Shown in pieces: positions 53,317-60,809 of a stretch of 64,000 nt of DNA (its first letter is position 1; every line of letters begins with the position of its first letter). Source of the stretch: Nevskiaceae bacterium. Lineage in GTDB: Bacteria > Pseudomonadota > Gammaproteobacteria > Nevskiales > Nevskiaceae. The notes under the pieces were generated by a model. The model was given only the letters and a program-made list of their open reading frames with translations, made no database searches and was not told where the DNA came from. The DNA lies in NCBI GenBank assembly GCA_008012115.1, contig SSEB01000004.1, positions 62,001 to 126,000 of the forward strand, given 5' to 3'. Both the position numbers and the translations under genes were made by a program.

Positions 53317-54189
53317 GTGACCACCCAGCCCGAAACCACCGCCCGTCTGCTGATCACCTGCCCGGACCGTCCCGGCATCGTGTCGGCGGTGACGACCTTC
53401 CTGTACCACCACGGCGTCAACATCACCGAACTGGACCAGCATTCCTCCGATCCCAGCGGCGGCAAGTTCTTCCTGCGGCTGGAGTTCCAGACGCCGACGC
53501 TGGACGTGTCGCTGGGCGCGCTGCGCCAGGCTTTCGGCGACGTGGTGGCGCGCCGCTTCGACATGCAGTGGCACATCACCCACGCCGTCGAGCGCCCGCG
53601 CGTGGTCCTGCTGGTGTCCAGGCACGATCACGCGTTGATGGAACTGCTGTGGCGCTGGCAGCGCGGCGAGCTGCGTATCGACATCCCGATGGTGATTTCC
53701 AACCACGACGACCTGCGCGGCGCGGTGGAACGTTTCGGCGTGCGCTACGAGCACGTGCCGGTGACGGCCGAAAGCCACGCGACGGCGGAAGCGCGCATGC
53801 TGGAACTGCTGGCCGGCCAGGCCGACCTCCTCGTGCTGGCGCGCTACATGCGCATCCTCTCGGCGGAGTTCGTGGCACGCTACCCGCAGCGCATCATCAA
53901 CATCCATCACAGCTTCCTGCCCGCCTTCGTCGGCGCCGACCCTTACCAGCAGGCCGCCGACCGCGGCGTGAAACTGATCGGCGCCACCGCGCACTACGTC
54001 ACCGCCGACCTCGACCAGGGGCCGATCATCGAGCAGGACACCGCCCGCGTCTCGCACCGGCAGTCGGTCAACGACCTGCGCCGCCTGGGTCGCGACCTCG
54101 AGCGCCAGGTGCTGGCCCGCGCCGTGCGCTGGCACGTCGAGGACCGCCTGATCGTCGACGGCAACAAGACCGTGGTGTTCGCGCCGTAA
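53317..54189 (+). CDS. purU: Formyltetrahydrofolate deformylase
   Basis: The 290-residue protein has an N-terminal ACT domain (RLLITCPDRPGIVSAVTTF, residues about 10-85). A formyltransferase-fold domain follows, with LLVLARYMRILS, INIHHSFLPAF.GADPY and GATAHYVT.DLDQGPIIEQD, which hold the Asn-His-Asp site. It hydrolyses 10-formyl-THF to formate and THF and balances the one-carbon pool. The start is GTG at 53317. A strong hairpin cluster follows the gene. Confidence 0.93.
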   Translation: MTTQPETTARLLITCPDRPGIVSAVTTFLYHHGVNITELDQHSSDPSGGKFFLRLEFQTPTLDVSLGALRQAFGDVVARRFDMQWHITHAVERPRVVLLVSRHDHALMELLWRWQRGELRIDIPMVISNHDDLRGAVERFGVRYEHVPVTAESHATAEARMLELLAGQADLLVLARYMRILSAEFVARYPQRIINIHHSFLPAFVGADPYQQAADRGVKLIGATAHYVTADLDQGPIIEQDTARVSHRQSVNDLRRLGRDLERQVLARAVRWHVEDRLIVDGNKTVVFAP

Positions 54190-54240
54190 ATTTTTGCGCG
54201 GCCGCGTCAACCGATTCCCGCCCCGCCCGTTTTTCCCTTT

Positions 54241-54344
54241 GCACGCTACGACTCATGACGTAGCGAGTCACATGGCGAGGTAAGGTCCCTACCTGCGCCA
54301 GTTCCCATTAGGGCCGGCAGGGCAAGCTGCCGGCCTTATTTTTT
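54241..54344 (+). ncRNA. Candidate small RNA or structured 3' UTR of purU
   Basis: Three hairpins stand in a row in about 100 nt: GCTACG/CGTAGC (54245-54264), GGCGAGGTA paired with TACCTGCGCC with one bulge (54274-54299), and the terminator hairpin (54312-54335) with its T-run. No clear promoter can be seen, so it may be a processed 3' UTR. The gap is between converging purU and GNAT genes. Confidence 0.3.
54312..54344 (+). terminator. Intrinsic terminator downstream of purU
   Basis: A 9-bp stem, GGCCGGCAG/CTGCCGGCC with loop GGCAAG, is followed by TTATTTTTT. Confidence 0.92.
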
Positions 54345-54353
54345 GCGCCGCCT

Positions 54354-54779
54354 TTACAACGACTTGACGAAAGTCTTCTGCTGCTTGAGTTCGGCGTAAC
54401 CCTCACGTCGGTAGAAGCGGTGAGCCCGCTCGCGCACGATGTTGCAGCGCACGCGCAGGCGGTGCTCGCCGCGCCCGCGCGCCCAGGCCTCGGCTGCAGC
54501 CAGCAGCGCCGCGCCGATGCCCTGGCTGCGGCTGCCGCGCCTCACCACCAAGCCGGCCAGTTCGGCATAACGCGGCGTTTCGATCTGGCGGTTGATCCGG
54601 ACATGGCCCCAGCCCTGCACCGCACCGTCACGCTCGGCGACAAACACCGCGTGATCGTCGCGGCCGAGCAGGTCGCGTAAATGATCCTCAACCTCAGCCT
54701 CGCTCGGCTCATAGCCGAACTCGCGGGCGATGGCGGCAATCGCCGGCGCGTCCGCGGCTGTCGCTGGCCTCAGGTTCAT
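54354..54779 (-). CDS. GNAT-family N-acetyltransferase
   Basis: The 141-residue protein starts MNLRPATAADAPAIAAIA, the common GNAT opening. It has AVFVAERDGAVQGWGHV, LAGLVVRRGSRSQGIGAALL (acetyl-CoA loop) and RERAHRFYRREGYAE near the end. The substrate is unknown; it may be a small-molecule or protein acetyltransferase. ATG at 54779 gives the canonical family start. It is separated from the acyl-CoA synthetase gene upstream by a terminator of that gene. Confidence 0.87.
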   Translation of the reverse strand: MNLRPATAADAPAIAAIAREFGYEPSEAEVEDHLRDLLGRDDHAVFVAERDGAVQGWGHVRINRQIETPRYAELAGLVVRRGSRSQGIGAALLAAAEAWARGRGEHRLRVRCNIVRERAHRFYRREGYAELKQQKTFVKSL

Positions 54780-54812
54780 GGCCGGCCTCCTGGTCCTGCC
54801 TGATGCAGACCT

Positions 54813-54844
54813 CAACAAAAATGCCGCCGGAGGTCCGGCGGCAT
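54813..54844 (-). terminator. Intrinsic terminator of the acyl-CoA synthetase gene
   Basis: Read on the minus strand, a 10-bp stem ATGCCGCCGG/CCGGCGGCAT is followed by TTTTTG. It starts 17 bp after the stop codon at 54861. Confidence 0.9.
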
Positions 54845-54860
54845 GCGGGCACCGCCCGGC

Positions 54861-56513
54861 TTATTCCCAACCCACCTTGTCGCGGTTCTTGGCGTGCTTC
54901 TCGATCAGCGGCAGGAAGCGCTTCTCGACCTCGTTGCGCTTGACCTTCATGGTCGGCGTCATCATGCCGTTGTCGATGGTCCAGGCCTCCTTGAGGATGA
55001 GGCACTTGGCGATCTCCTCATGCGGCTCGAGATTGGCGTTGACCGCCGCCATATCGGCGATCAGGCCGGCCTCGACCTCGGCGCGCGGCTTCTTCTGCGC
55101 TTCCGGCGTCAGCGTCATCACCATGATCGGCTGGGTGAGGCCGGTGCCGACGAAGCACATCTGGTCGATATCGGTGTTCTTGGCCAGCGCGCCTTCGATC
55201 GGCGCCGGTGCCACGTACTTGCCCTTGAGCGTCTTGAAGATGTCCTTCACGCGGCCGGTGATGTAGAGATAGCCATCCTCGTCGACGCGGCCCTTGTCGC
55301 CGGTCCGGAGCCAGCCGTCCTCGGTGAAGGTTTCCTTGGTCTTCTCAGGCTCCTTGTAATAGCCGGCCATCACGGCCGGATGGCGGTACTGGATCTCGCC
55401 CTCTTCGGAGATGCGCATGTCGGCACCGGGCATGGCGCGGCCGACGGAGCCGAAACGGTTGGCCTTGGGCAGGTTGGCGGTGGCGTAGATGCTGTTCTCG
55501 GTCATGCCGTAGCCCTGCAGCACGGTGAGGCCGAGCTTCTCGAACCACTTCATCAGCGGCATCGGCATCGGCGCGGCGCCGACGAACATGTAGCGCGCGT
55601 TCTGCAGGCCGGCGCCGGTCTTGATCTTCTTCTTGATGAAGCCCGACAGCACCGGGATGCGCAACAGGCGATCCAGCTTCTCGTTCGGCAGCTTCTTGAG
55701 GATGCCGCTCTGGATGCGGCTGTAGACCAGCGGCACGCCGAAGAAGCGCGTCGGCGCCACTTCGCGCAACTGCTCGGCCAGCTTCTCGATGCTCTCGTTG
55801 AAGTAGACCTGCGCACCCAGGTAGATGCTGGCCAGCTCCACCGCGCCGCGCTCGAACATGTGCGCCAGCGGCAGGTAGGAGAAGAACTTCTCCTGGCCGG
55901 AGGCCGGCATGGTACGCATCAGGCCGGTGGTGGCGAAGGCCATGTTCTCGCCGGTGATCATCACGCCCTTGGGGTTGCCGGTGGTGCCGGAGGTGTAGAC
56001 CAGGGTGGCCAGTGTCTTCGGATCGGGCGGCGTGTAGCCCGAGAACGGTTCGCTGTTCTTCACCAGATCGTCCCACTGGTGATCGCAGGCGATGCCGAGA
56101 TCGGGATACGGGAAGGCGATCTTGATGATGCCGTCCGGCAGGCCGGCGGCGAACTCATGCGCGTCCGGCATCGGCCCGACGAACACGGCCTTGGCCTGGC
56201 AGTGGTTGAGGATGTAGCGCACCGCGTCGGTGGACTGCTTGGGATACAGGCCGACGCTGACGTAGCCGGCCATGCTGGCCGCCAGGTCGGCGAAGAACCA
56301 GTGCGCCGTGTTGCGGCCGCTGATGGCGACGGCCGAGCCCGGCGGGATGCCGAGCGCACGCAGCGCCGAAGCCATCGAACGCACCTGCGCCTCGGCCTGG
56401 GCCCAGGTGTAGGGCTTCCACTGGCCGTCGACAGGCTGGAACAGCCACGGCGCATTGGGGCGTTCCTTGGCCCACTTCATCAGCATTTCCACTGGATTTT
56501 TCTGCGCCGTCAT
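54861..56513 (-). CDS. AMP-binding long-chain acyl-CoA synthetase-like enzyme
   Basis: The 550-residue protein has the ANL signature YTSGTTGNPKGVM, SYLPLAHMFER, LQGYGMTENSIYATA, GWLRTGDKGRVDEDGYLYITGR and KTLKGKYVAP. These place it with eukaryote-like long-chain acyl-CoA synthetases. It adenylates a fatty or related carboxylic acid and forms the CoA thioester, which would feed the beta-oxidation operon in this window. It is monocistronic and divergent from an SMP-30-like gene, with repeat copy 10 between the start codons. Confidence 0.9.
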   Translation of the reverse strand: MTAQKNPVEMLMKWAKERPNAPWLFQPVDGQWKPYTWAQAEAQVRSMASALRALGIPPGSAVAISGRNTAHWFFADLAASMAGYVSVGLYPKQSTDAVRYILNHCQAKAVFVGPMPDAHEFAAGLPDGIIKIAFPYPDLGIACDHQWDDLVKNSEPFSGYTPPDPKTLATLVYTSGTTGNPKGVMITGENMAFATTGLMRTMPASGQEKFFSYLPLAHMFERGAVELASIYLGAQVYFNESIEKLAEQLREVAPTRFFGVPLVYSRIQSGILKKLPNEKLDRLLRIPVLSGFIKKKIKTGAGLQNARYMFVGAAPMPMPLMKWFEKLGLTVLQGYGMTENSIYATANLPKANRFGSVGRAMPGADMRISEEGEIQYRHPAVMAGYYKEPEKTKETFTEDGWLRTGDKGRVDEDGYLYITGRVKDIFKTLKGKYVAPAPIEGALAKNTDIDQMCFVGTGLTQPIMVMTLTPEAQKKPRAEVEAGLIADMAAVNANLEPHEEIAKCLILKEAWTIDNGMMTPTMKVKRNEVEKRFLPLIEKHAKNRDKVGWE

Positions 56514-56608
56514 CGCGCTTCCCCCTTATGAATTAGTCTGACCCGCTTGTGAGGCAGCATCTTAAACAAAACCGCCCCAATTTGGCTCCCGCGATGCACG
56601 AATCCGGG

Positions 56609-56720
56609 TCACCCGCTCCTGGCATGGGCCGTCGGCGAAATGTGATTAATAATTGTCACTAATTTTATTCGTTTATCATTTAATAACATCCTGCCCTGGG
56701 AAAATCACTGCAGCGGGTGG
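56609..56720. repeat. 112-bp intergenic element, copy 10
   Basis: Ends are TCACCCGCT (56609-56617) and AGCGGGTGG (56712-56720). The core at 56642-56687 starts GTG and ends AAC. The right arm has CCTGCCCTGGGAAAATC, matching the motif in other copies. It lies in a divergent gap, 95 bp from one start codon and 57 bp from the other, where promoters are expected. Confidence 0.92.
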
Positions 56721-56777
56721 ACGCTGTCAGCCGCCGCCGCACACAATCCGCCTCGCTCTGCACGGAAGCTCCGCACC

Positions 56778-57872
56778 ATGAAGATCGTCAAACTCGTCGT
56801 CGTCGCGCTGGCCCTGCTCTCCGCCTACCTGCTGCTGTGGCCGGTGGATATCCGCCCACAGGCCTGGGACCCGCCGGCGGCGCCCAGCCTCAAGGACGGC
56901 CCCTACGCCTACAACGAAAAACTCAAGGGCATCGAGCGTCTCGCCGACGGCTTCGGCACCGGCCCGGAGGGCATCACGGTCGATCCGCTCGGCCGCCTCT
57001 ACGCCGGCTATCTCGACGGCCGCGTGGTGCGCCTCTCCGGCGACGGCGCCAGCCGCACGGTGCTGGGCGACACCGGCGGACGGCCACTGGGCATCGGCCT
57101 GACGCCGGACGGCCGCCTGTTTCTCGCCGACGCCCGCAAGGGCCTGATGCAGATCTCAGAGGGCAAGTCGCTGGTGATCAGCGACGCCGCCGAGGGCAAG
57201 GCCTTCGGCTTTCCCGATGACGTGGTCGCCACGCGCGGCGGCCGCTATCTCTATTTCACCGACGCCTCCTCGCGCTTCGGCTACGGGCATCACGTGGAAG
57301 ACGCGCTGGAGCACGGCGCCAGCGGCCGCGTGCTGCTCTACGACACCGAGACCCACGAGACCAAGACCGTGATCTCCGGCCTGCACTTCGCCAACGGCGT
57401 GGCGCTGGGCCCCAACGACGACTACCTGCTGATCAATGAGACCAGCGAGTACCGCGTGCGCCGCTACTGGATTCACGGCCCCAAGGCCGGCACCGTCGAC
57501 ACCTTCATCGACAACCTGCCGGGCTTTCCCGACAACATCAGCTTCAACGGCAAGGACCGCTTCTGGATCGCCATCTTCGCACCGCGCGATCCGCTGCTCG
57601 ACAAGCTGCTGCCGGCCGGCAACGAGTGGCTGCGTGAAGTGGTGGCGCGGCTGCCGGCCTTCCTGCAGCCGAAGCCGCGTCACTACGCGATGGCGCTGGG
57701 TGTGGACACCGAGGGCAAGCTGGTCGCCAACCTGCAGTACGAGGGCGCCGACGCCTACGGCCCGATCACCAGCGTGCGCGAGCACGGCGACTGGCTCTAT
57801 TTCGGCAGCCTCACCGATACCGCGCTGGGACGGCTGCCGCTGCAGCAGGCGCTGCCGGCCGCCGGCGGCTGA
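56778..57872 (+). CDS. SMP-30 / strictosidine-synthase-like beta-propeller protein
   Basis: The 364-residue protein has an N-terminal hydrophobic anchor (about residues 4-21) and repeated blades such as GPEGITVDPLGRLYAGYLDGRVVR, GIGLTPDGRLFLADARKGL and FANGVALGPNDDYLLINET. The family includes gluconolactonases, lactonases and strictosidine-synthase-like hydrolases with a calcium site. The substrate is unknown. It is probably attached to the outer face of the inner membrane. It faces the acyl-CoA synthetase gene. Confidence 0.82.
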   Translation: MKIVKLVVVALALLSAYLLLWPVDIRPQAWDPPAAPSLKDGPYAYNEKLKGIERLADGFGTGPEGITVDPLGRLYAGYLDGRVVRLSGDGASRTVLGDTGGRPLGIGLTPDGRLFLADARKGLMQISEGKSLVISDAAEGKAFGFPDDVVATRGGRYLYFTDASSRFGYGHHVEDALEHGASGRVLLYDTETHETKTVISGLHFANGVALGPNDDYLLINETSEYRVRRYWIHGPKAGTVDTFIDNLPGFPDNISFNGKDRFWIAIFAPRDPLLDKLLPAGNEWLREVVARLPAFLQPKPRHYAMALGVDTEGKLVANLQYEGADAYGPITSVREHGDWLYFGSLTDTALGRLPLQQALPAAGG

Positions 57873-57930
57873 GCGACGCACCGGCATCGCCGCCCGGCAC
57901 TGGCGAATCCGGCGGACCCGGGGTCGAGCG

Positions 57931-59133
57931 CTAAGCAGCGGGCGCCTGCCAGTTCTCCGCCCACAGGCGGATGCCCGCCGCCGGCAACGGCTTGGCGATG
58001 ACGAAGCCCTGCGCGATGTTGCAGCCGAGCTTTTTCAGCAGCTGCCAGTCCAGCCAGTTCTCGACGCCCTCGGCCACCACGTCCATGCGCAGGCGGCGGC
58101 CCAGTTCGATGCTCATCTCCAGGATCGAGCGCATGTCGCTGTCGCGGCTGGCGCCGCTGACGAAGGCCTTGTCGATCTTCAGTTCGTTGAACGGCAGGCG
58201 CTTGAGCCGCTGCAGGCCGGACTGGCCGGTGCCGTAATCGTCGATCGACAGGCGGAAGTCGCGCAGCCGGAAGCGCGACAGGATGTGCAGGATCTCCGCA
58301 CCCTCCGCCACCTGGCTCTCGGTCAGCTCGATGGTGATCTTGTTGTTAGCGATGCCGCACTCCGCCGCCATGTTGGACAGCACGTCCGGCAGATCGAGGC
58401 GGCGCACCGCCAGCGTCGACATGTTGATCGCCATGCCCAGGTCCAGCCCCTCGCGCCGCCAGGCGCGCGCCTGCGCAAACGCCTTGCGCACCACCAGCAT
58501 GGTCAGCGGCGTGATGCGGCCGGAGCTTTCCGCCACCGGGATGAACTGCTCCGGCTCCAGCACGCCGAAGGCCGGATGGTTGATGCGCACCAGCGCCTCG
58601 ACGCCGACCAGCTTGCCGTCGTCGAGCGTCACCTTGGGCTGGTAGTAGACATCGATGCGGCTTTTCTCCAGCGCCTCGTCGAGTTCGTCCAGCGAGATCG
58701 AGAAACCCTGGCGCGCGCGGTAGATGCGGCGCGTCAGCAGCAGCTCCTTGAGAATGTCGGCGACATCGTTGGCGGTGAACGGCTTGGCCAGTGTGCCGAG
58801 CACGCGCAGGCCCAGTTCGCGCGTCATGTCGGACACCGTGTGCAGCAGCTTGGGATCGTGCGCGGAGATCAGCGCCACCGCCGGCTCCAGCCGGCTGGAG
58901 GCGATGCGGCGCATGGTCTCGACGCCGTCGGTGCCGGGCATGGCCAGATCGCAGAAGATCAGGTCGACGGCCTGCGCCTCGGTGTCGAGGATGCGCATCA
59001 CCGCGTCGCCGTCCTCGGCCTCGATGATTCTCTGCACGCCCTGGTCGCGCAGGATGGCGGAAAGCAGTTCGCGCATGGTGCGCGAGTCGTCGGCGACGAG
59101 AACGTTGAGCTTGCGATAGGGACTGTCGGTCAT
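57931..59133 (-). CDS. Response regulator with EAL c-di-GMP phosphodiesterase domain
   Basis: The 400-residue protein has a receiver domain (residues about 9-130, DDS near 16, LIFCDLAMPGTDG with the phospho-Asp) joined to an EAL domain. The EAL motif VEALVRINHP, the metal ligands in NMSTLAV and ELTES, IDDYGTG, ELKIDKAFV, EGVEN and QGF are all present, so it should hydrolyse c-di-GMP. No partner kinase gene is next to it. Given the Pil-Chp genes in the window it may affect motility, but no link is shown. Confidence 0.9.
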   Translation of the reverse strand: MTDSPYRKLNVLVADDSRTMRELLSAILRDQGVQRIIEAEDGDAVMRILDTEAQAVDLIFCDLAMPGTDGVETMRRIASSRLEPAVALISAHDPKLLHTVSDMTRELGLRVLGTLAKPFTANDVADILKELLLTRRIYRARQGFSISLDELDEALEKSRIDVYYQPKVTLDDGKLVGVEALVRINHPAFGVLEPEQFIPVAESSGRITPLTMLVVRKAFAQARAWRREGLDLGMAINMSTLAVRRLDLPDVLSNMAAECGIANNKITIELTESQVAEGAEILHILSRFRLRDFRLSIDDYGTGQSGLQRLKRLPFNELKIDKAFVSGASRDSDMRSILEMSIELGRRLRMDVVAEGVENWLDWQLLKKLGCNIAQGFVIAKPLPAAGIRLWAENWQAPAA

Positions 59134-59443
59134 GGGGCCCAGCGTGCGCCGAAGAGAGTCTTTACATCTTGCGGCTGCAACGCGCCGATCTGGAGCTTCG
59201 CGTAGGTCTTCTCTAGGCGCTGTGCATGGTCTGGCCGCCGCACCCGCTCGCCCGTTGGCACTGGCTGTAGTTGTTATTTTTTGTTTATTAGAAATTAATT
59301 TGTTTTATTAAATTAAACATTCCGGATGACGCCCAGCCGCACAGCGGGTGGCGGTTTTTGCGCAGCGTCGCGGGCGGTAATGCCCATTGTGCGGCGTTCC
59401 GCGCTAGCCTTCGCGCCTCCTTTCTCGACGCTCCACGACGGTT
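59134..59443. other. 310-bp divergent intergenic region holding repeat copy 11
   Basis: This is the longest gap without a gene. It contains repeat copy 11 (59240-59351). The remaining DNA is GC-rich and must hold promoters for the REC-EAL gene and the CoA transferase gene. I see no ORF, RNA gene or clear operator outside the repeat. Confidence 0.8.
59240..59351. repeat. 112-bp intergenic element, copy 11
   Basis: Ends are GCACCCGCT (59240-59248) and AGCGGGTGG (59343-59351). The core at 59273-59318 starts GTT and ends AAC and is almost pure A/T. It sits between divergent genes, 106 bp and 92 bp from the two start codons. Confidence 0.91.
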
Positions 59444-60544
59444 ATGGCCAATCCGCTGCTCTCCGGCATCCGTGTTCTCGATCTGTCGCGCCTGCTGCCG
59501 GGCCCGTTCTGCTCGCTGTACCTCGCCCAGCTCGGCGCCGAGGTGATCAAGATCGAGGAGCCCAATGGCGGCGACTACGGCCGCACGCTGGGGCCGGAGC
59601 TGTTCGAGATCACCAACCGCGGCAAGAAGTCGATCACGCTGGACCTGCGCAAGGCCGGCGACGTGGCGGCGTTCCACGAACTGGTGAAGACCGCCGACGT
59701 GGTGCTGGAGTCGTTCCGCCCCGGCGTGATGGACAAGCTCGGCTGCGGCTATGAGACGCTGAAGAAGCTCAATCCGAAGCTCGTGTTCGCGGCGCTGACC
59801 GGCTACGGCCAGACCGGCCCGTACAAGGACCGCGCCGGCCACGACATGAACTACCTCGGCTACGCCGGCGTGCTCGACCAGATCGGCACGGCGGGCGGAC
59901 CGCCAGCGCAATCGAACCTGCAGATCGCGGACCTCGCCGGCGGCGCGCTGACCTGCGCCATCGGCATCCTCGCGGCGGTGATCGGCGCACGCAGCTCGGG
60001 CGAAGGCACCTTCGTCGACGTCGGCATGCACGACGGCTCGCTGGCGCTGCAGGTGCTGTCGTTCGCGGCGCTGCGCACCTTCGGCAAGAGCCAGCCGCGC
60101 GGCCGCGACATGCTCAGCGGCGCGCTGCCCAACTACAGCTTCTACGAATGCGCCGACGGCAAGCATCTTGCCGTGGGCGCGCTGGAGCCCAAGTTCTGGG
60201 CGACGCTGTGCACCGCCATCGGCCGCGCCGACTTGCTCAAAGTGCCGATGGCACCGGGCAAGAGCGCCGAGGCCGTGCGCGCCGAAGTCGCCGCGCTGTT
60301 CAAGACCAAAACGCGCGACGAGTGGGAGGCGCTGCTGCTCCAGCACGACGCCTGCACCACCGCGATCCTGACGCCGGAGGAAGTGCTGAGCAACGAGCAG
60401 GTGCTGGCGCGCGGCCTGGTCGAGACCGTTCACGGCAAGCCGGCGCCGGCCATGCCGATCCAGTTCTCCGCCGCGCCGCGCGTGTCCGTGGCGCCGGCAC
60501 CGAAGCTGGGCGAGCACAACGCCGAGATTCTCGGGCGCGGCTAG
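59444..60544 (+). CDS. CaiB/BaiF CoA-transferase family protein (alpha-methylacyl-CoA racemase-like)
   Basis: The 366-residue protein starts VLDLSRLLPGPFCS. It has the family aspartate region GGPPAQSNLQIADLAGG and the GHDMNYLGYAGVLDQIG motif that includes the His of alpha-methylacyl-CoA racemases. Such racemases interconvert 2-methylacyl-CoA epimers for branched-chain or sterol side-chain oxidation; other members transfer CoA. A racemase role is favoured by the GHDMNYL motif. It is monocistronic. Confidence 0.85.
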   Translation: MANPLLSGIRVLDLSRLLPGPFCSLYLAQLGAEVIKIEEPNGGDYGRTLGPELFEITNRGKKSITLDLRKAGDVAAFHELVKTADVVLESFRPGVMDKLGCGYETLKKLNPKLVFAALTGYGQTGPYKDRAGHDMNYLGYAGVLDQIGTAGGPPAQSNLQIADLAGGALTCAIGILAAVIGARSSGEGTFVDVGMHDGSLALQVLSFAALRTFGKSQPRGRDMLSGALPNYSFYECADGKHLAVGALEPKFWATLCTAIGRADLLKVPMAPGKSAEAVRAEVAALFKTKTRDEWEALLLQHDACTTAILTPEEVLSNEQVLARGLVETVHGKPAPAMPIQFSAAPRVSVAPAPKLGEHNAEILGRG

Positions 60545-60688
60545 GACCGCCGGCCCTCTGGAATCCTGCAGTCCTGCCCAACGGCAACGGTTTTCGGCGG
60601 CGCCCTGCGCCTCCGGTCACGGCGGATTCGACAGCATCGGCGATGGGCTGGACAGCCTTGCCGGAGCGCAGACGCAGGCGCCGAACCG

Positions 60689-60801
60689 TCACCCGCTGTC
60701 GGTGTTTTGCCCAGCCAGGATGTTATTAATTATCAATCAAATTTAAATCCGATAGATAAAAAAATAACAAACTTGCGCCGCCGCGGCGTGACAGCGGGTG
60801 G
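60689..60801. repeat. 113-bp intergenic element, copy 12
   Basis: Ends are TCACCCGCT (60689-60697) and AGCGGGTGG (60793-60801). The core at 60722-60768 starts GTT and ends AAC and is 47 bp, one base longer than in all other copies, while both arms keep 24 bp. It lies between converging genes, 8 bp from the ilvA stop codon. Confidence 0.92.
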
Positions 60802-60809
60802 CGCCTAAA

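Noticed and set aside
1986-60801. CRISPR array or integron attC array as an explanation of the repeats
   Set aside because: Copies are kilobases apart with ordinary genes between them. There is no cas or integrase gene. The GTT and AAC boxes are in the opposite order from attC core sites.
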